A stretch of DNA of 64,000 nucleotides, from contig NZ_LGUI01000002.1 in NCBI RefSeq assembly GCF_002891295.1, forward strand, positions 620,001-684,000, in the 5' to 3' direction. The position numbers and the translations under genes were made by a program. Below, piece after piece: positions 48,201 through 55,804 of the stretch. Origin of the DNA: Streptomyces eurocidicus. Its GTDB lineage: Bacteria > Actinomycetota > Actinomycetes > Streptomycetales > Streptomycetaceae. The notes under the pieces were generated by a model. It did no database searches, was not told where the DNA came from, and saw nothing but the letters and a program-made list of their open reading frames with translations. Positions within the stretch are counted from its first letter, which is position 1. Each line of letters starts with the position of its first letter.

Positions 48201-49619
48201 CCGCCCAAGCTGGGCGAGCTCCGTTTCGTCCGCGCCGCCGAGGACACCTTCGCCGGACTCCGCGGCGAGGTGCGGTCGCACTCCCGCAGCACCGGTCAGG
48301 TCGACATCGACGCCACCTGGACCGAATGGTCCGACGACGTCCTGGAGGCGGCGCCCCAGCGCGTCACCGGTCACGCGCACGTCGGGACGACCACCGTGGG
48401 ACGGGGGCAGGACACCCTTCCGCTGCGGGACATCCGGCACGAGTTCCGTGATACCCGGCACCGCAACGTCACCTACACCCCCACCGCCACCACCCGTTTC
48501 CGCGAGTACTTCCACCCGGTGCTCACCGCACAGCCCGCGCTGATCACCCGCAAGGGCCCGGACAGCACGGGGGAGTCCGGCCGGGGCTGGCCCGTCCTCA
48601 GCTCACGGCGGCCCGAACCGCCCGTAGTGCGCCACCTCGTGCCCACCTTCCGCTGGGAGCGCTCCGTCGACCACGCGGCGCACCGCGTCACCCGGGTACG
48701 CCGCCACGCGGGCTTCCGCGTCTATCTGGACCGCCCCTGGTTCTCCTCCGGCGACGACGAACTCCTCGCCGTCGTCCTCGACCCGGGCCGGGTCACCGAC
48801 CCCAAGCTGCCGGACGAGATGGTCAGCCTGTGCGGTGTCGACCCGGTCTGGGCCGACCCGACCACACTGCCCCGGCTCACCGCCGAGATGTTCCCGGGCG
48901 CCGCGCTCACGGTCGCCGACGTGGTCACGGCGGAGACGGTCGCCGGCACGACCGCGGCGGTGAAGGTCGTGGCGTACGAGCCGGCCTTTGACGAGCGGCA
49001 ACGGCTGTGGTTCTGCGACGTCGACGTGGACCTCGGCGCCGGCCCCACCGCCACGGCCTACTTCCCGTACCTGCGGCTGGCCCTCGCCCGCTACCAGCCG
49101 TACTCCGTCGCCCCGCTCCACCTCTCCAAGATCGTCACGGCGGAGTTCGCCCAGCTGATGCCCGACCGCGAGATCGCCGCGTCCATGACGACCGACGGCC
49201 GGATCCACCTCGACCTCGGCGGTCCCGCAGCCCTCGACGCCGTCGGCAGGCGCGTCGGCCCCGGCCGGCCGGGCATGGCGGCGAGCCGCCGGATCGTCGC
49301 CTCGGTGCAGAGCCGCGGCCTCACCGCGGGCGAGCTGGACTGGGTGACCACCGACTCCGTCACCGAACTCACCTGCGTCCCGCGCGGCACCGGCTTCGCC
49401 TGGACCGGCGACCTCACCCCACCGCCACCGCACCTGCCCCAGCTGTCCCGCTACCGGCTGCTCGTCGAGGAGTACGAGACGTACCTGACCGACCCGGCGA
49501 CGGCCACGGGGACGGTGACGGCGGGCGGCACCGCCCTGCCGGTGAACCGGCGGCTGATCCACGCGGACTACTTCGGGCTGACGACGACGCTGCTGGGGAG
49601 GATCGTGCTGGAGGAGTGA
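45234..49619 (+). CDS. giant uncharacterised protein 2
   Basis: 1461-aa protein, not recognised. No signal peptide or membrane helix. Beta-rich N-terminus (WTVLPDGVTADGKLRLTVLV), then a Gly/Asn/Ser linker at about 146-205 encoded partly by three in-frame 18-bp repeats (45675-45728). Then a central region with LYFAELYRFYDRP and several Ig-like segments (TYRLRARLVDLAGNSLGPAA at about 635), and a C-terminal part with many short strands. It is translationally coupled to giant protein 1 (3-nt gap), so the two probably form one complex. Function unknown; the pair looks structural rather than enzymatic. Confidence 0.8.
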   Translation: MPETIRWTVLPDGVTADGKLRLTVLVSPRLTGGTELRAFGGFVDWPVTLARYVPALQVEFKPPTGASTTVPTAPQPGRFPPPDSTVWKALFPPATKVRDPTSATATALARGMPPTLRSFPGQAVHQQIDTLYETAVTTTAYHRAFPGGGSNGNGGSNGNGGSDGNGGPGRKGAADANGGPSGSSGPQAGGGPTDDASAAGGPEGRGATTRPAAPEAPAAPPTWDHPGLDDLLTPLTKPIRTLAKAVGKSYPQLDDLIEGRTGGGIPAAPENPYRPKHMRRDEELYRRGGPMLYFAELYRFYDRPAAPPAPGAPDAPPAPPERPDLDFHGACSLLADYPELLRRFGLAVDLLVTPPPGALDQWQARVVFTAAQGGLNNDESLRPWTKLRHVPGQRFEPYAEDDGTYGRRTLALGAPDVRVTDLDVDGAAIKYVEFARVVEQTLAGISDPEGSTAPDSTAPPALHGAGLTVLREAHDAALARQMEDDARHVAGVDAGGAALPAAVLDASHLLRGYRVDVGLVDDATGRVTAWRPLCARTGAYAVRRAGQPPVVLAVGPDEGHVKASAVTEDKLKPDELYVHQALFGYHGWSLAAPPPGLTLGADNRPQAPAPEIDPAFPLDTRFRPTPGTLPALRYGRTYRLRARLVDLAGNSLGPAAQIADVRATAPVTYGRWEPVPPPALVPKWPFLEGESEPRMVIRSTVDDDGGPMTPDAWARDRNGKVPDHEKESAVDGLDRRYRSFDERHLSPPKSSLQAAEQHGAYDDVFGPGKPDAVRRRFFSAARREAGSYLDTVVRLAENPEVTHDLKAFGQIRVAKHNVRDTEPLTELPVARGDGLKPGEYVLHTADQLLLPYLPDVLARGVSLRGLPGADPNETYEFPGPWPQAKPLRLKIVEGDGPPRWGGPFNRELTVFLPKAEFATVRVSCRLAPADLELFRNWQLLTASALWNDPVTLPQQKKDELTAASADGENWMLTPWTELTLVHAVEKPLEPPKLGELRFVRAAEDTFAGLRGEVRSHSRSTGQVDIDATWTEWSDDVLEAAPQRVTGHAHVGTTTVGRGQDTLPLRDIRHEFRDTRHRNVTYTPTATTRFREYFHPVLTAQPALITRKGPDSTGESGRGWPVLSSRRPEPPVVRHLVPTFRWERSVDHAAHRVTRVRRHAGFRVYLDRPWFSSGDDELLAVVLDPGRVTDPKLPDEMVSLCGVDPVWADPTTLPRLTAEMFPGAALTVADVVTAETVAGTTAAVKVVAYEPAFDERQRLWFCDVDVDLGAGPTATAYFPYLRLALARYQPYSVAPLHLSKIVTAEFAQLMPDREIAASMTTDGRIHLDLGGPAALDAVGRRVGPGRPGMAASRRIVASVQSRGLTAGELDWVTTDSVTELTCVPRGTGFAWTGDLTPPPPHLPQLSRYRLLVEEYETYLTDPATATGTVTAGGTALPVNRRLIHADYFGLTTTLLGRIVLEE
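45675..45728 (+). repeat. 18-bp in-frame tandem repeat (Gly-Asn linker)
   Basis: Three copies of a GGCGGATCGAACGGTAAC-like unit coding GGSNGN. Copies differ at one to three bases and keep the frame, giving a flexible linker in giant protein 2. Confidence 0.85.
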
Positions 49620-49707
49620 GAAGCCGGGGGCGAGGCTGCCGAGGGGCGATGCTGCCGGGGACGGGACGGGGACGAGGTCACCAGGGCCAGGGGACGACGC
49701 CGCCGGG

Positions 49708-50700
49708 TCAGCGCCCCCAGCGCAGCCCGGCGGTCTCCACCGGCGCGTCCCACAGCCGGAGCAGCTCCTCGTCCACCTGGCACAGCGTCACTGAGGCCCC
49801 GGCCATGTCGAGGGAGGTCACATAGTTCCCGACGAGGGTCCGGGCGACCGGGACCCCGCGCTCCCGCAGCACACGGTGCACTTCGGCCGTGAACCCGTAC
49901 AGCTCCAGCAGCGGCGTCCCGCCCGCGCCGTTCACCAGGGCCAACACCGGACCGGTGGGCCGCAGGTCGGAGAGGACGGCGTCGACGGCGTAGTCCGCGA
50001 TCTCGCCGGACGTCATCATGGCGCGCCGCTCCCGGCCCGGCTCACCGTGGATGCCGACGCCCAGCTCCAGCTCCCCGGCGGGCAGATCGAAGGTCGGGCT
50101 GCCCTTGGCGGGCGTCGTACAGGCGGCGAGCGCCACGCCGAAGCTGCGCGACGACTCGTTCACCCGCCGCGCGAGGGCCTCCACCCGCTCCAGGGGCGCG
50201 CCCTCCTCGGCCGCGGCGCCCGCGATCTTCTCCACGAAGAGGGTGGCGCCGGTGCCCCGGCGGCCGGCCGTGTAGAGGCTGTCGGTGACGGCCACGTCGT
50301 CGTTGACGAGCACGCTGGCGATCCGGATGCCCTCGTCCTCGGCCAGCTCGGCGGCCATGTTGAAGTTGAGGACGTCACCGGTGTAGTTCTTCACGATGAA
50401 GAGCACCCCCTTGCCGCTGTCGACCGCGGCGGCGGCGCGCACCATCTGATCGGGCACGGGCGAGGTGAACACCTCCCCGGGGCAGGCGGCGTCCAGCATC
50501 CCGGCCCCCACGAACCCGGCGTGCAACGGCTCGTGCCCCGACCCACCCCCGGACACCAGCCCCACCTTCCCCGCCACAGGCGCGTCCCGCCGCACCACGA
50601 CCCGCCCCTCGACGTCGACGGTCAGCTCGGGATGGGCGACGGCCATGCCCCGCAGGGCGTCGGTGACGACGGTCTCGGGGACGTTGATGAGCATCTTCAC
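49708..50700 (-). CDS. dhaK: dihydroxyacetone kinase DhaK subunit, orphan
   Basis: 330-aa DhaK, full length. GGGSGHEPLHAGF binds dihydroxyacetone, and the covalent-substrate His is in GIHGEPG near residue 218; the C-terminal VDEELLRLWDAPV block is present. DhaK binds dihydroxyacetone, with the phosphate supplied via DhaL-ADP and the phosphotransfer protein DhaM. Neither dhaL nor dhaM follows here; in Streptomyces they normally form an operon. ATG at 50700, AAGGAG 11 nt upstream. It may work with partners elsewhere or be a leftover. Confidence 0.93.
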   Translation of the reverse strand: MKMLINVPETVVTDALRGMAVAHPELTVDVEGRVVVRRDAPVAGKVGLVSGGGSGHEPLHAGFVGAGMLDAACPGEVFTSPVPDQMVRAAAAVDSGKGVLFIVKNYTGDVLNFNMAAELAEDEGIRIASVLVNDDVAVTDSLYTAGRRGTGATLFVEKIAGAAAEEGAPLERVEALARRVNESSRSFGVALAACTTPAKGSPTFDLPAGELELGVGIHGEPGRERRAMMTSGEIADYAVDAVLSDLRPTGPVLALVNGAGGTPLLELYGFTAEVHRVLRERGVPVARTLVGNYVTSLDMAGASVTLCQVDEELLRLWDAPVETAGLRWGR

Positions 50701-50872
50701 GGCAGGCTCCTTCGGTGACGGACGGTTAGGCTGTGAAGGGAATGGTTGATCTTGGCGGGCTCTGGCGGTCGGTAGCGGTCTGTGGCGGTACTGATGTCGA
50801 CTTTACTGACGGATTGTCAGCTGAAGTGTGGATTACTCAGGGTGATGACCCTAGGGTACTGAGGCTGGTGCT

Positions 50873-50905
50873 CTGAGGAACTCCGGTGCCTCAAGAGTCG
50901 AGCCC
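50873..50905. repeat. left 33-bp direct repeat of accessory island
   Basis: CTGAGGAACTCCGGTGCC followed by TCAAGAGTCGAGCCC. It matches 57948-57980 at 30 of 33 positions, in the same orientation. It overlaps the 3' end of the gene that stops at 50891. It could be a recombination footprint or a shared gene-end sequence. Confidence 0.65.
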
Positions 50906-52684
50906 CATCAGCTGGAAACCGCCTCGACTGCGGTCCGAGCGGACGCGGTGGTCTGACGGGGGAGGTGGCGCTTCGTCGGCTGAGGGCGCGCCCGGCTGCT
51001 CAGGCGGCAGAAGCGCGGGCAGGTCGCTGTTGCGGGCGATGGACCCCGAAAACGGTCGCGGTGGACCCGACGACCGCCACCACGTGCAGGTGCCCGAGCA
51101 TGAGATGCCCTGCTGCCTCCGCCGCGGACGGCGTCGACGGGGACTGCAACGGCCGGGGCACACACCCGGCCGGCATCGTGGGGGTGAAACGTACGTCGCG
51201 GCGAAAGAGCCCCAGTACGGAACCCCACGTCCGGCGCCCGCCTCACGTGCCGGGCGCCCCCGTCCCCCACCGCGGAAGCATGGTCTCGCAGGCCCCCCGC
51301 TGGCCGCGCGCACGGCCTGAACGGGAGAACGGCAAGCCCGCGTGCCAAAGGGCATGAACGTGAAGCATGCCTCCTTGTTCTGGTCTCCGGTACTTCCGGA
51401 ATAGCCTTGGCATTTGTGGACGGGCACGGCCGTGTTGGATCCGTTCCTCCCGACGTCGCGGGGGTCGATCTCCGAGCTGTCCACGGTGAGGGACCATGTC
51501 GGGCCGCCGCCCATGAAGAATCCGTCCGTGGCGGCGACACCGTTGACCGTCAGGCCGTTGGTCACCACGGGAGTGCCGAAGATGCGCACGATGCCACGGT
51601 TCGCGGTCAGAGTGTCCTTGCTCTCCAGAGCCCCATGGACGGTCAAGCTCGCGGCGCTGACCTTCGATCCCGGCTTGCTCGCCGTGATCGAACCTGCCGC
51701 CAGCGACGATGTGGTGGCGGAGCCGGTCGCGGTCACGGCGCCGGCGACCGTGCACGTCTGCCGGGCATCGAGCCGCCCGGTCACGGTGACGGCTCCGGTA
51801 CAGGTGACGCCCGCCGGAACGGTGAGACCACCAGCGTCATCGAAGGTGTCCACACGCAGGCCGGGCAGGGTCGGGTCCTCGACGGTCACGGTGAGCGTGT
51901 CGAAGCGTTCGATGCCGCCCGCGACAGTCCGCACGACGAACGAGGCGTCACGGGTCACTCCGCCCGTCAAGTGGGGAAAGGTGATCGGCGTTCCGTCCGG
52001 GTGCTCGTCGGAGTACAGCGTGTGCTGCGCTGTCGGCCCCTCCCGGCGCAGCAGGACCCGGGTGCCGGACTTGACGAGCGTCACGGGCCTGGTATCGGCC
52101 TCGGCCGAGGCCCACAGGTTGACCGGAGGTGTCTGCTCCGCCGGTTCCTCGGCCGCGCCGGGACCGCTGCGGGCGCGTGAATCCCGGCCGGCGAGGGGGG
52201 CGACCTTGCCGATGGGCAACTCCGACGTACGTTCCGCTTCCGTGTCGGCCGTTCCACTGCTCTCGGTGATCACCAGCCAGGCTATGCCCTCCTCCCGGCT
52301 GACCTTGATGCCGTTCAGCTCAATGGTGAGACTCGCGGTCGGCACGTCGTCCCGGCCGTGCTCGGACGGCGGGAACACGGCAGTGCCGTGCTGGGGAACG
52401 GCGACCAGGACATTCTCCTGGACCGCGACGACGGACCAGGTGTGCGGACTTGCGATGGTGGTGATGCCCACACCTGGCGCGGTCAGGTCGTTGCCCCCGG
52501 ACCCGACCGGCAGGTTGATCGTGATGCGGCCGCATCGGACCGGGTCAGGGCGGGGGTTGGATACGACCAACTGCACCCGTGTCAGCAGCAGTTCCCCGAC
52601 GGGTGGGGGGCTGGGGTGCGGCTCATGCGGGGTCGTCAGGCATGCGTAGGTGAGCAGCGGTGCGGGCGGTGTCGTGTGCGTCAT
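50891..52684 (-). CDS. beta-repeat protein of accessory island, C-terminus probably misread
   Basis: 597-aa frame. It begins MTHTTPPAPLLTYAC, with a beta-sandwich-like region up to about 300 (LTVTVEDPTLPGL near the end) and then a repetitive stretch at about 305-400 (VTCTGAVTVTGRLDARQTC, VAGAVTATGSATTS, SITASKPGSKVSAASL) suggesting a beta-solenoid. No signal peptide. From about residue 445 (FMPFGTRACRSP) the sequence turns Arg/Pro-rich and unlike coding sequence, so the true end may be earlier, or a frameshift has occurred. ATG at 52684 with GGGAGG upstream. The 53-kb gene lies directly upstream on the same strand. Function unknown. Confidence 0.6.
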   Translation of the reverse strand: MTHTTPPAPLLTYACLTTPHEPHPSPPPVGELLLTRVQLVVSNPRPDPVRCGRITINLPVGSGGNDLTAPGVGITTIASPHTWSVVAVQENVLVAVPQHGTAVFPPSEHGRDDVPTASLTIELNGIKVSREEGIAWLVITESSGTADTEAERTSELPIGKVAPLAGRDSRARSGPGAAEEPAEQTPPVNLWASAEADTRPVTLVKSGTRVLLRREGPTAQHTLYSDEHPDGTPITFPHLTGGVTRDASFVVRTVAGGIERFDTLTVTVEDPTLPGLRVDTFDDAGGLTVPAGVTCTGAVTVTGRLDARQTCTVAGAVTATGSATTSSLAAGSITASKPGSKVSAASLTVHGALESKDTLTANRGIVRIFGTPVVTNGLTVNGVAATDGFFMGGGPTWSLTVDSSEIDPRDVGRNGSNTAVPVHKCQGYSGSTGDQNKEACFTFMPFGTRACRSPVQAVRAASGGPARPCFRGGGRGRPAREAGAGRGVPYWGSFAATYVSPPRCRPGVCPGRCSPRRRRPRRRQQGISCSGTCTWWRSSGPPRPFSGSIARNSDLPALLPPEQPGAPSADEAPPPPSDHRVRSDRSRGGFQLMGLDS

Positions 52685-52736
52685 GGCGGAAGTCCTCCCG
52701 GTCAGGGGGTTTGCGGTGGTGCGCACCAGGTGTCGG

Positions 52737-53563
52737 TCAGTCAGATGCCGAGCCGGACTGGATGTACCGCAAGGGGACCTCCGCGCCCAGCGCCATGGCC
52801 TCCGACACCGTCGTACGCACCGTGTGGTACTCCCACGGCTTCCACGAGACCGGGATCTCCGCGGGCCGGTCGTCCGCGGATCCGGACAGAATTCCCACCG
52901 CCCGGTTGAGCAGGATGTCCGGGCGCAGAAGGAATCCTTCGGCTTGGAGGACCCTCCCCCATGGGAAGGAGATGACCGCCCATGCGCCTTTGCCGTCACC
53001 CGAGTTGAGTTCGTTGCCACCCAATACCCATGTGTTCCGCAGATCGGGACCCCCGTTGAGGATCAGTATCCGCACGCCGCTGTCGGGCCCGGCTTGCCGT
53101 TGACCGGTGGCGCTTCGAGGACCTGTTCGTTGTGTCCGAATCGTTTGCTGCGTGCCCAGCCCTCCGCGAGCTTGGCGAAGTCGAACGGTTCGTCCGGGGT
53201 GTAGGCGTTGGGCACGGGCGGTAGTTTCCCGATGTCCTCCAGGAGCTGTTTTCCCAGGGGCTTCTGCTTGAGCGAGTCGATCAGGCGCATCACGTAGCCG
53301 ATGAAGCCGTCCTGGCCGGGGTGGTCCCCGCTGGCCCACGGAAGGCGTGGCGCGACGAGGAGTTTCCGGCCCAGCGCGCGCTCGTGCTCTTCCATCGCGC
53401 CGGCGAGAAGCCCCCACTCATAACCGAAATCCACCGAGCGCAAGGGGGAGACGGCGATCCCGGGCTCTATCTCGGTCGCGCGCAGCACCCGACGCACTCC
53501 CCCGAAGTCCAGCTCCTTCGACGAGGCCAACACGACAGGTCCACGCGCTGCGACGACATCCAT
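52737..53563 (-). pseudogene. frameshifted uncharacterised protein, partner of the beta-repeat gene
   Basis: Frame 1 (ATG at 53563) encodes MDVVAARGPVVLASSKELDF to EAPPVNGKPGP, then hits a stop at 53063. The adjoining frame continues in sense as SGVRILILNGGPDLRNTWV and runs to the stop at 52737. Adding one G to the GGG at 53085-53087 joins them into a protein of about 275 aa. No domain recognised; DFGYEWGLLAGAMEEHERAL is a distinctive helix. It precedes the beta-repeat gene by 52 bp, so the two form an apparent operon. Confidence 0.6.
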
Positions 53564-53989
53564 ACCTGACCTGCTCCTCGACGGAAGACCAAAAAAAGGG
53601 GGGAGAGCGCACGCTGCGTCCGTCGGCGGCTTCGGCCACGAACGGTTTGCCGAAGGCGAAGGTATAGGACGGTCCGGGCACGTCATGGGCACGTCCGGCC
53701 AGGTGGCCGAAGACTCACCATCCTCGGGGTAAAGCGTCCTGTTCAGAGGGTCGGCGCCCGCGCCGGCACGCCTATCGGCGCAGCCGAGTACCCATGACAA
53801 CTCTCGTTGAAAACTTCTCCGGTGGCACCAAGTGCCGCTGGTAGAGGCCGGTTGTGTCCTCGGAAGTGGTGTACGGGTTCCTCACCAAAGTGCACCCGAC
53901 AGTCTGCCCTTGCACGCGCTCACCTAGTGAGCTGGCCGTGAGTCTCGGCATCACCACGTGAGTTGTTTTCCGTCCCAGGGCTGCCGTCG

Positions 53990-54440
53990 GTGATGATTTC
54001 GGAGCGGTTCGGCGGTCTGCTGCACCTATAGGTGGGAGCAGGCTGATCCCGCTTGTGCTCTCGGTGGACGCCGTCGCCGGGAGGCTGGGGGTCAATCGGA
54101 TGACGGGTGGGTTCGTCCCGCTGGTCGTACCGCAGATCACCAGAGTGCCGCCCGGTTTGAGCGACCTGAGTGAGCGGGAACAGGTGGCGGCGCCGACGGA
54201 ATCGACGACGGCATCGACCCGGTGCGGCAGCCGTGTATCCGTCTCGAAGGCGCCCTCGGCCCCGGCTCGACCGCCCGCTTGAGCTTGCCCTTGTAGCGGC
54301 TGGTGGCGAAGACCCGCAGTCCGGCCGCCGCGGCCAACACGATGGCCGCGGCGGCCACGCCACGGCCTGTGCCCTGTGCCGGGACGGACTGGCCGGACGT
54401 ACGCCCGCCGGAGTCGAAGCCGAGGATCATCGGCAGTGCT
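53990..54440 (-). pseudogene. zinc/quinone-type alcohol dehydrogenase relic
   Basis: Pieces of one protein in shifting frames: PMILGFDSGG, AAIVLAAAAGLRVFATSRY and GKLKRAVE (Rossmann region), then in another frame GAEGAFETDTRLPHRVDAVV and KPGGTLVICGTTSG. The order matches a medium-chain dehydrogenase with internal deletions and at least one frameshift. Non-functional. Confidence 0.7.
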
Positions 54441-54525
54441 TCCTCGGTCGATATACGGGCCGGGTTCCCCTGATGAAATGCCGGTGAGTCGGCACCGGGG
54501 CTGTGGTGCGCAACGTCGAGATCAC

Positions 54526-54630
54526 ATGAACCCGGCCGGCGGCTCCTGGCTGAACCGTATCGAGGTCCGGTTCACCGTCCTGCGCTGCTTCACCCCCGGC
54601 GGCACCGGCCACGCCGAACACGAAACCGCC
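54526..54630 (+). mobile_element. IS630-family transposase fragment
   Basis: The frame reads GGSWLNRIEVRFTVLRCFT. This matches the C-terminal SWLNRIEAQFxALRYF block of IS630-type DDE transposases; the catalytic Glu normally lies nearby. Only about 35 codons remain. Shows past IS insertion in this island. Confidence 0.7.
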
Positions 54631-54803
54631 ATGCCGACGACCGGTGTCTACGTGCCGTCGCCGGCAGGGCGGACATTGCCTGCGGCACCAGGGGCGCCCG
54701 GCGGGTCGCATAGCGGGAGGGTGATCACGCCGTTGGGGCCGGCATGGGGCCGGGGAGGGATTGCCGGATCAGGGGTGGGCACGGCTGGTGCCGTCCCCTC
54801 CGG

Positions 54804-55169
54804 TCAGGAGGTCTTCTGCAACAGCCAGGCGTTCGGCGTGAAGGAGGAGTTGACGAAGACCACGCAGCCGCCGCTGTAGTAGGTCTGGACCTTGGTCCAG
54901 CCCTTCGGCGGTTGCGCGCTGGCGCAGGCGTTGACCTGGGTGCCGACGGGGAGGCCGTCCAGTTGCTTGATCATCTTGATGTTCGAGCCGCTCATCACGC
55001 GGCACGAGGCGCTGGTGCCCCAGTTCACGTCGACCCAGCCGTCCGGGGTCATCGAGTCGGCGCACACCGTGCGGGTCTCGCCCGGCGACGCCTGGGCCGG
55101 GCTCGCGGCGACGGAGGCGACGAGTGTCGCGCCGAGAAGTGCCAGACCCGCGGTGCGGAGTCGTCTCAT
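54804..55169 (-). CDS. small secreted protein
   Basis: 121-aa exported protein. A clear signal peptide (RLRTAGLALLGATLVASVAA, cut near AQA-S) is followed by about 90 residues with four cysteines (VCADS, SCRVMS, ACASAQ, GGCVVF), likely two disulphides. Repeated GWV/GWTKV and NACAS elements hint at a beta fold resembling SH3-like secreted domains. ATG at 55169, GGGAG 7 nt upstream. No known function; it lies convergent to nothing and probably has its own promoter. Confidence 0.75.
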   Translation of the reverse strand: MRRLRTAGLALLGATLVASVAASPAQASPGETRTVCADSMTPDGWVDVNWGTSASCRVMSGSNIKMIKQLDGLPVGTQVNACASAQPPKGWTKVQTYYSGGCVVFVNSSFTPNAWLLQKTS

Positions 55170-55804
55170 GGGGTGTCTCCCAAACGTGAAGAGTGCACTG
55201 ATGCGCTGATGAGGGATCAGTGTTGGCCACGGGCATTCAATGGCCTGTGTGAAGGGATTGAGGAGAGTGTTTTCGGCCATGAGCGCCGCGAAGGGTCTTC
55301 TCAAGGCTTTGAGGAAGCCTGCGCTTCGGGGGTGCAGGTGGGGTAGGCGCGCAGGACTTCAGCAAGTCTCCAGGCGTGCAGGTCCGAGTGCGGCCGCAGC
55401 ATCTTCGCGATCAAGGCACCGGTGAGCATGCCCCCGGCGGCGGGTCCTCCCGGGCCGCAGTCGGCGGGGAAGGCCGGGGGCAGCGGGGAGAGCCCGTGGG
55501 GGGCGGGGCCCGTGAAGTTCCCGGGCGGCGGGGCGAAGGAATGCACGTCGGCCGGGTGGACCAACCGGCCGGGGCATATGGCCCAACCGTGGAGCGGCGG
55601 TCGTGTCGGGTGGCGCCGGGCGTGCTGGGCTGGTGGTGCGGTCTGCAACTCCGGTCCTCTTGTCCGCCCGGTCCGTCCCCTTGTCCCCGCGCCGTCCGGG
55701 CAGCCGTCGACCGGTTCCTGTGGTGCTCGGCCGCCAGGCGCGATGCGACAAGAACCGGGGCTCGGCGGCCGGCGGGTCGCCGGGCGCGATCCGAGAAGGT
55801 TGCC
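55170..55804. other. intergenic region upstream of cytolysin gene
   Basis: 635 bp. A 42-codon frame on the minus strand (MLTGALIAKMLRPHSDLHAW, stop near 55,301) looks weakly coding, perhaps another relic. Nothing else is supported. Confidence 0.35.

Larger units (their letters stand above)
53564..54803. other. degenerate region with gene relics
   Basis: About 1.2 kb with no intact gene. It contains scraps of a quinone-type alcohol dehydrogenase (minus strand) and an IS630 transposase (plus strand). The stretch 53,570-53,980 shows no recognisable feature. Confidence 0.6.
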
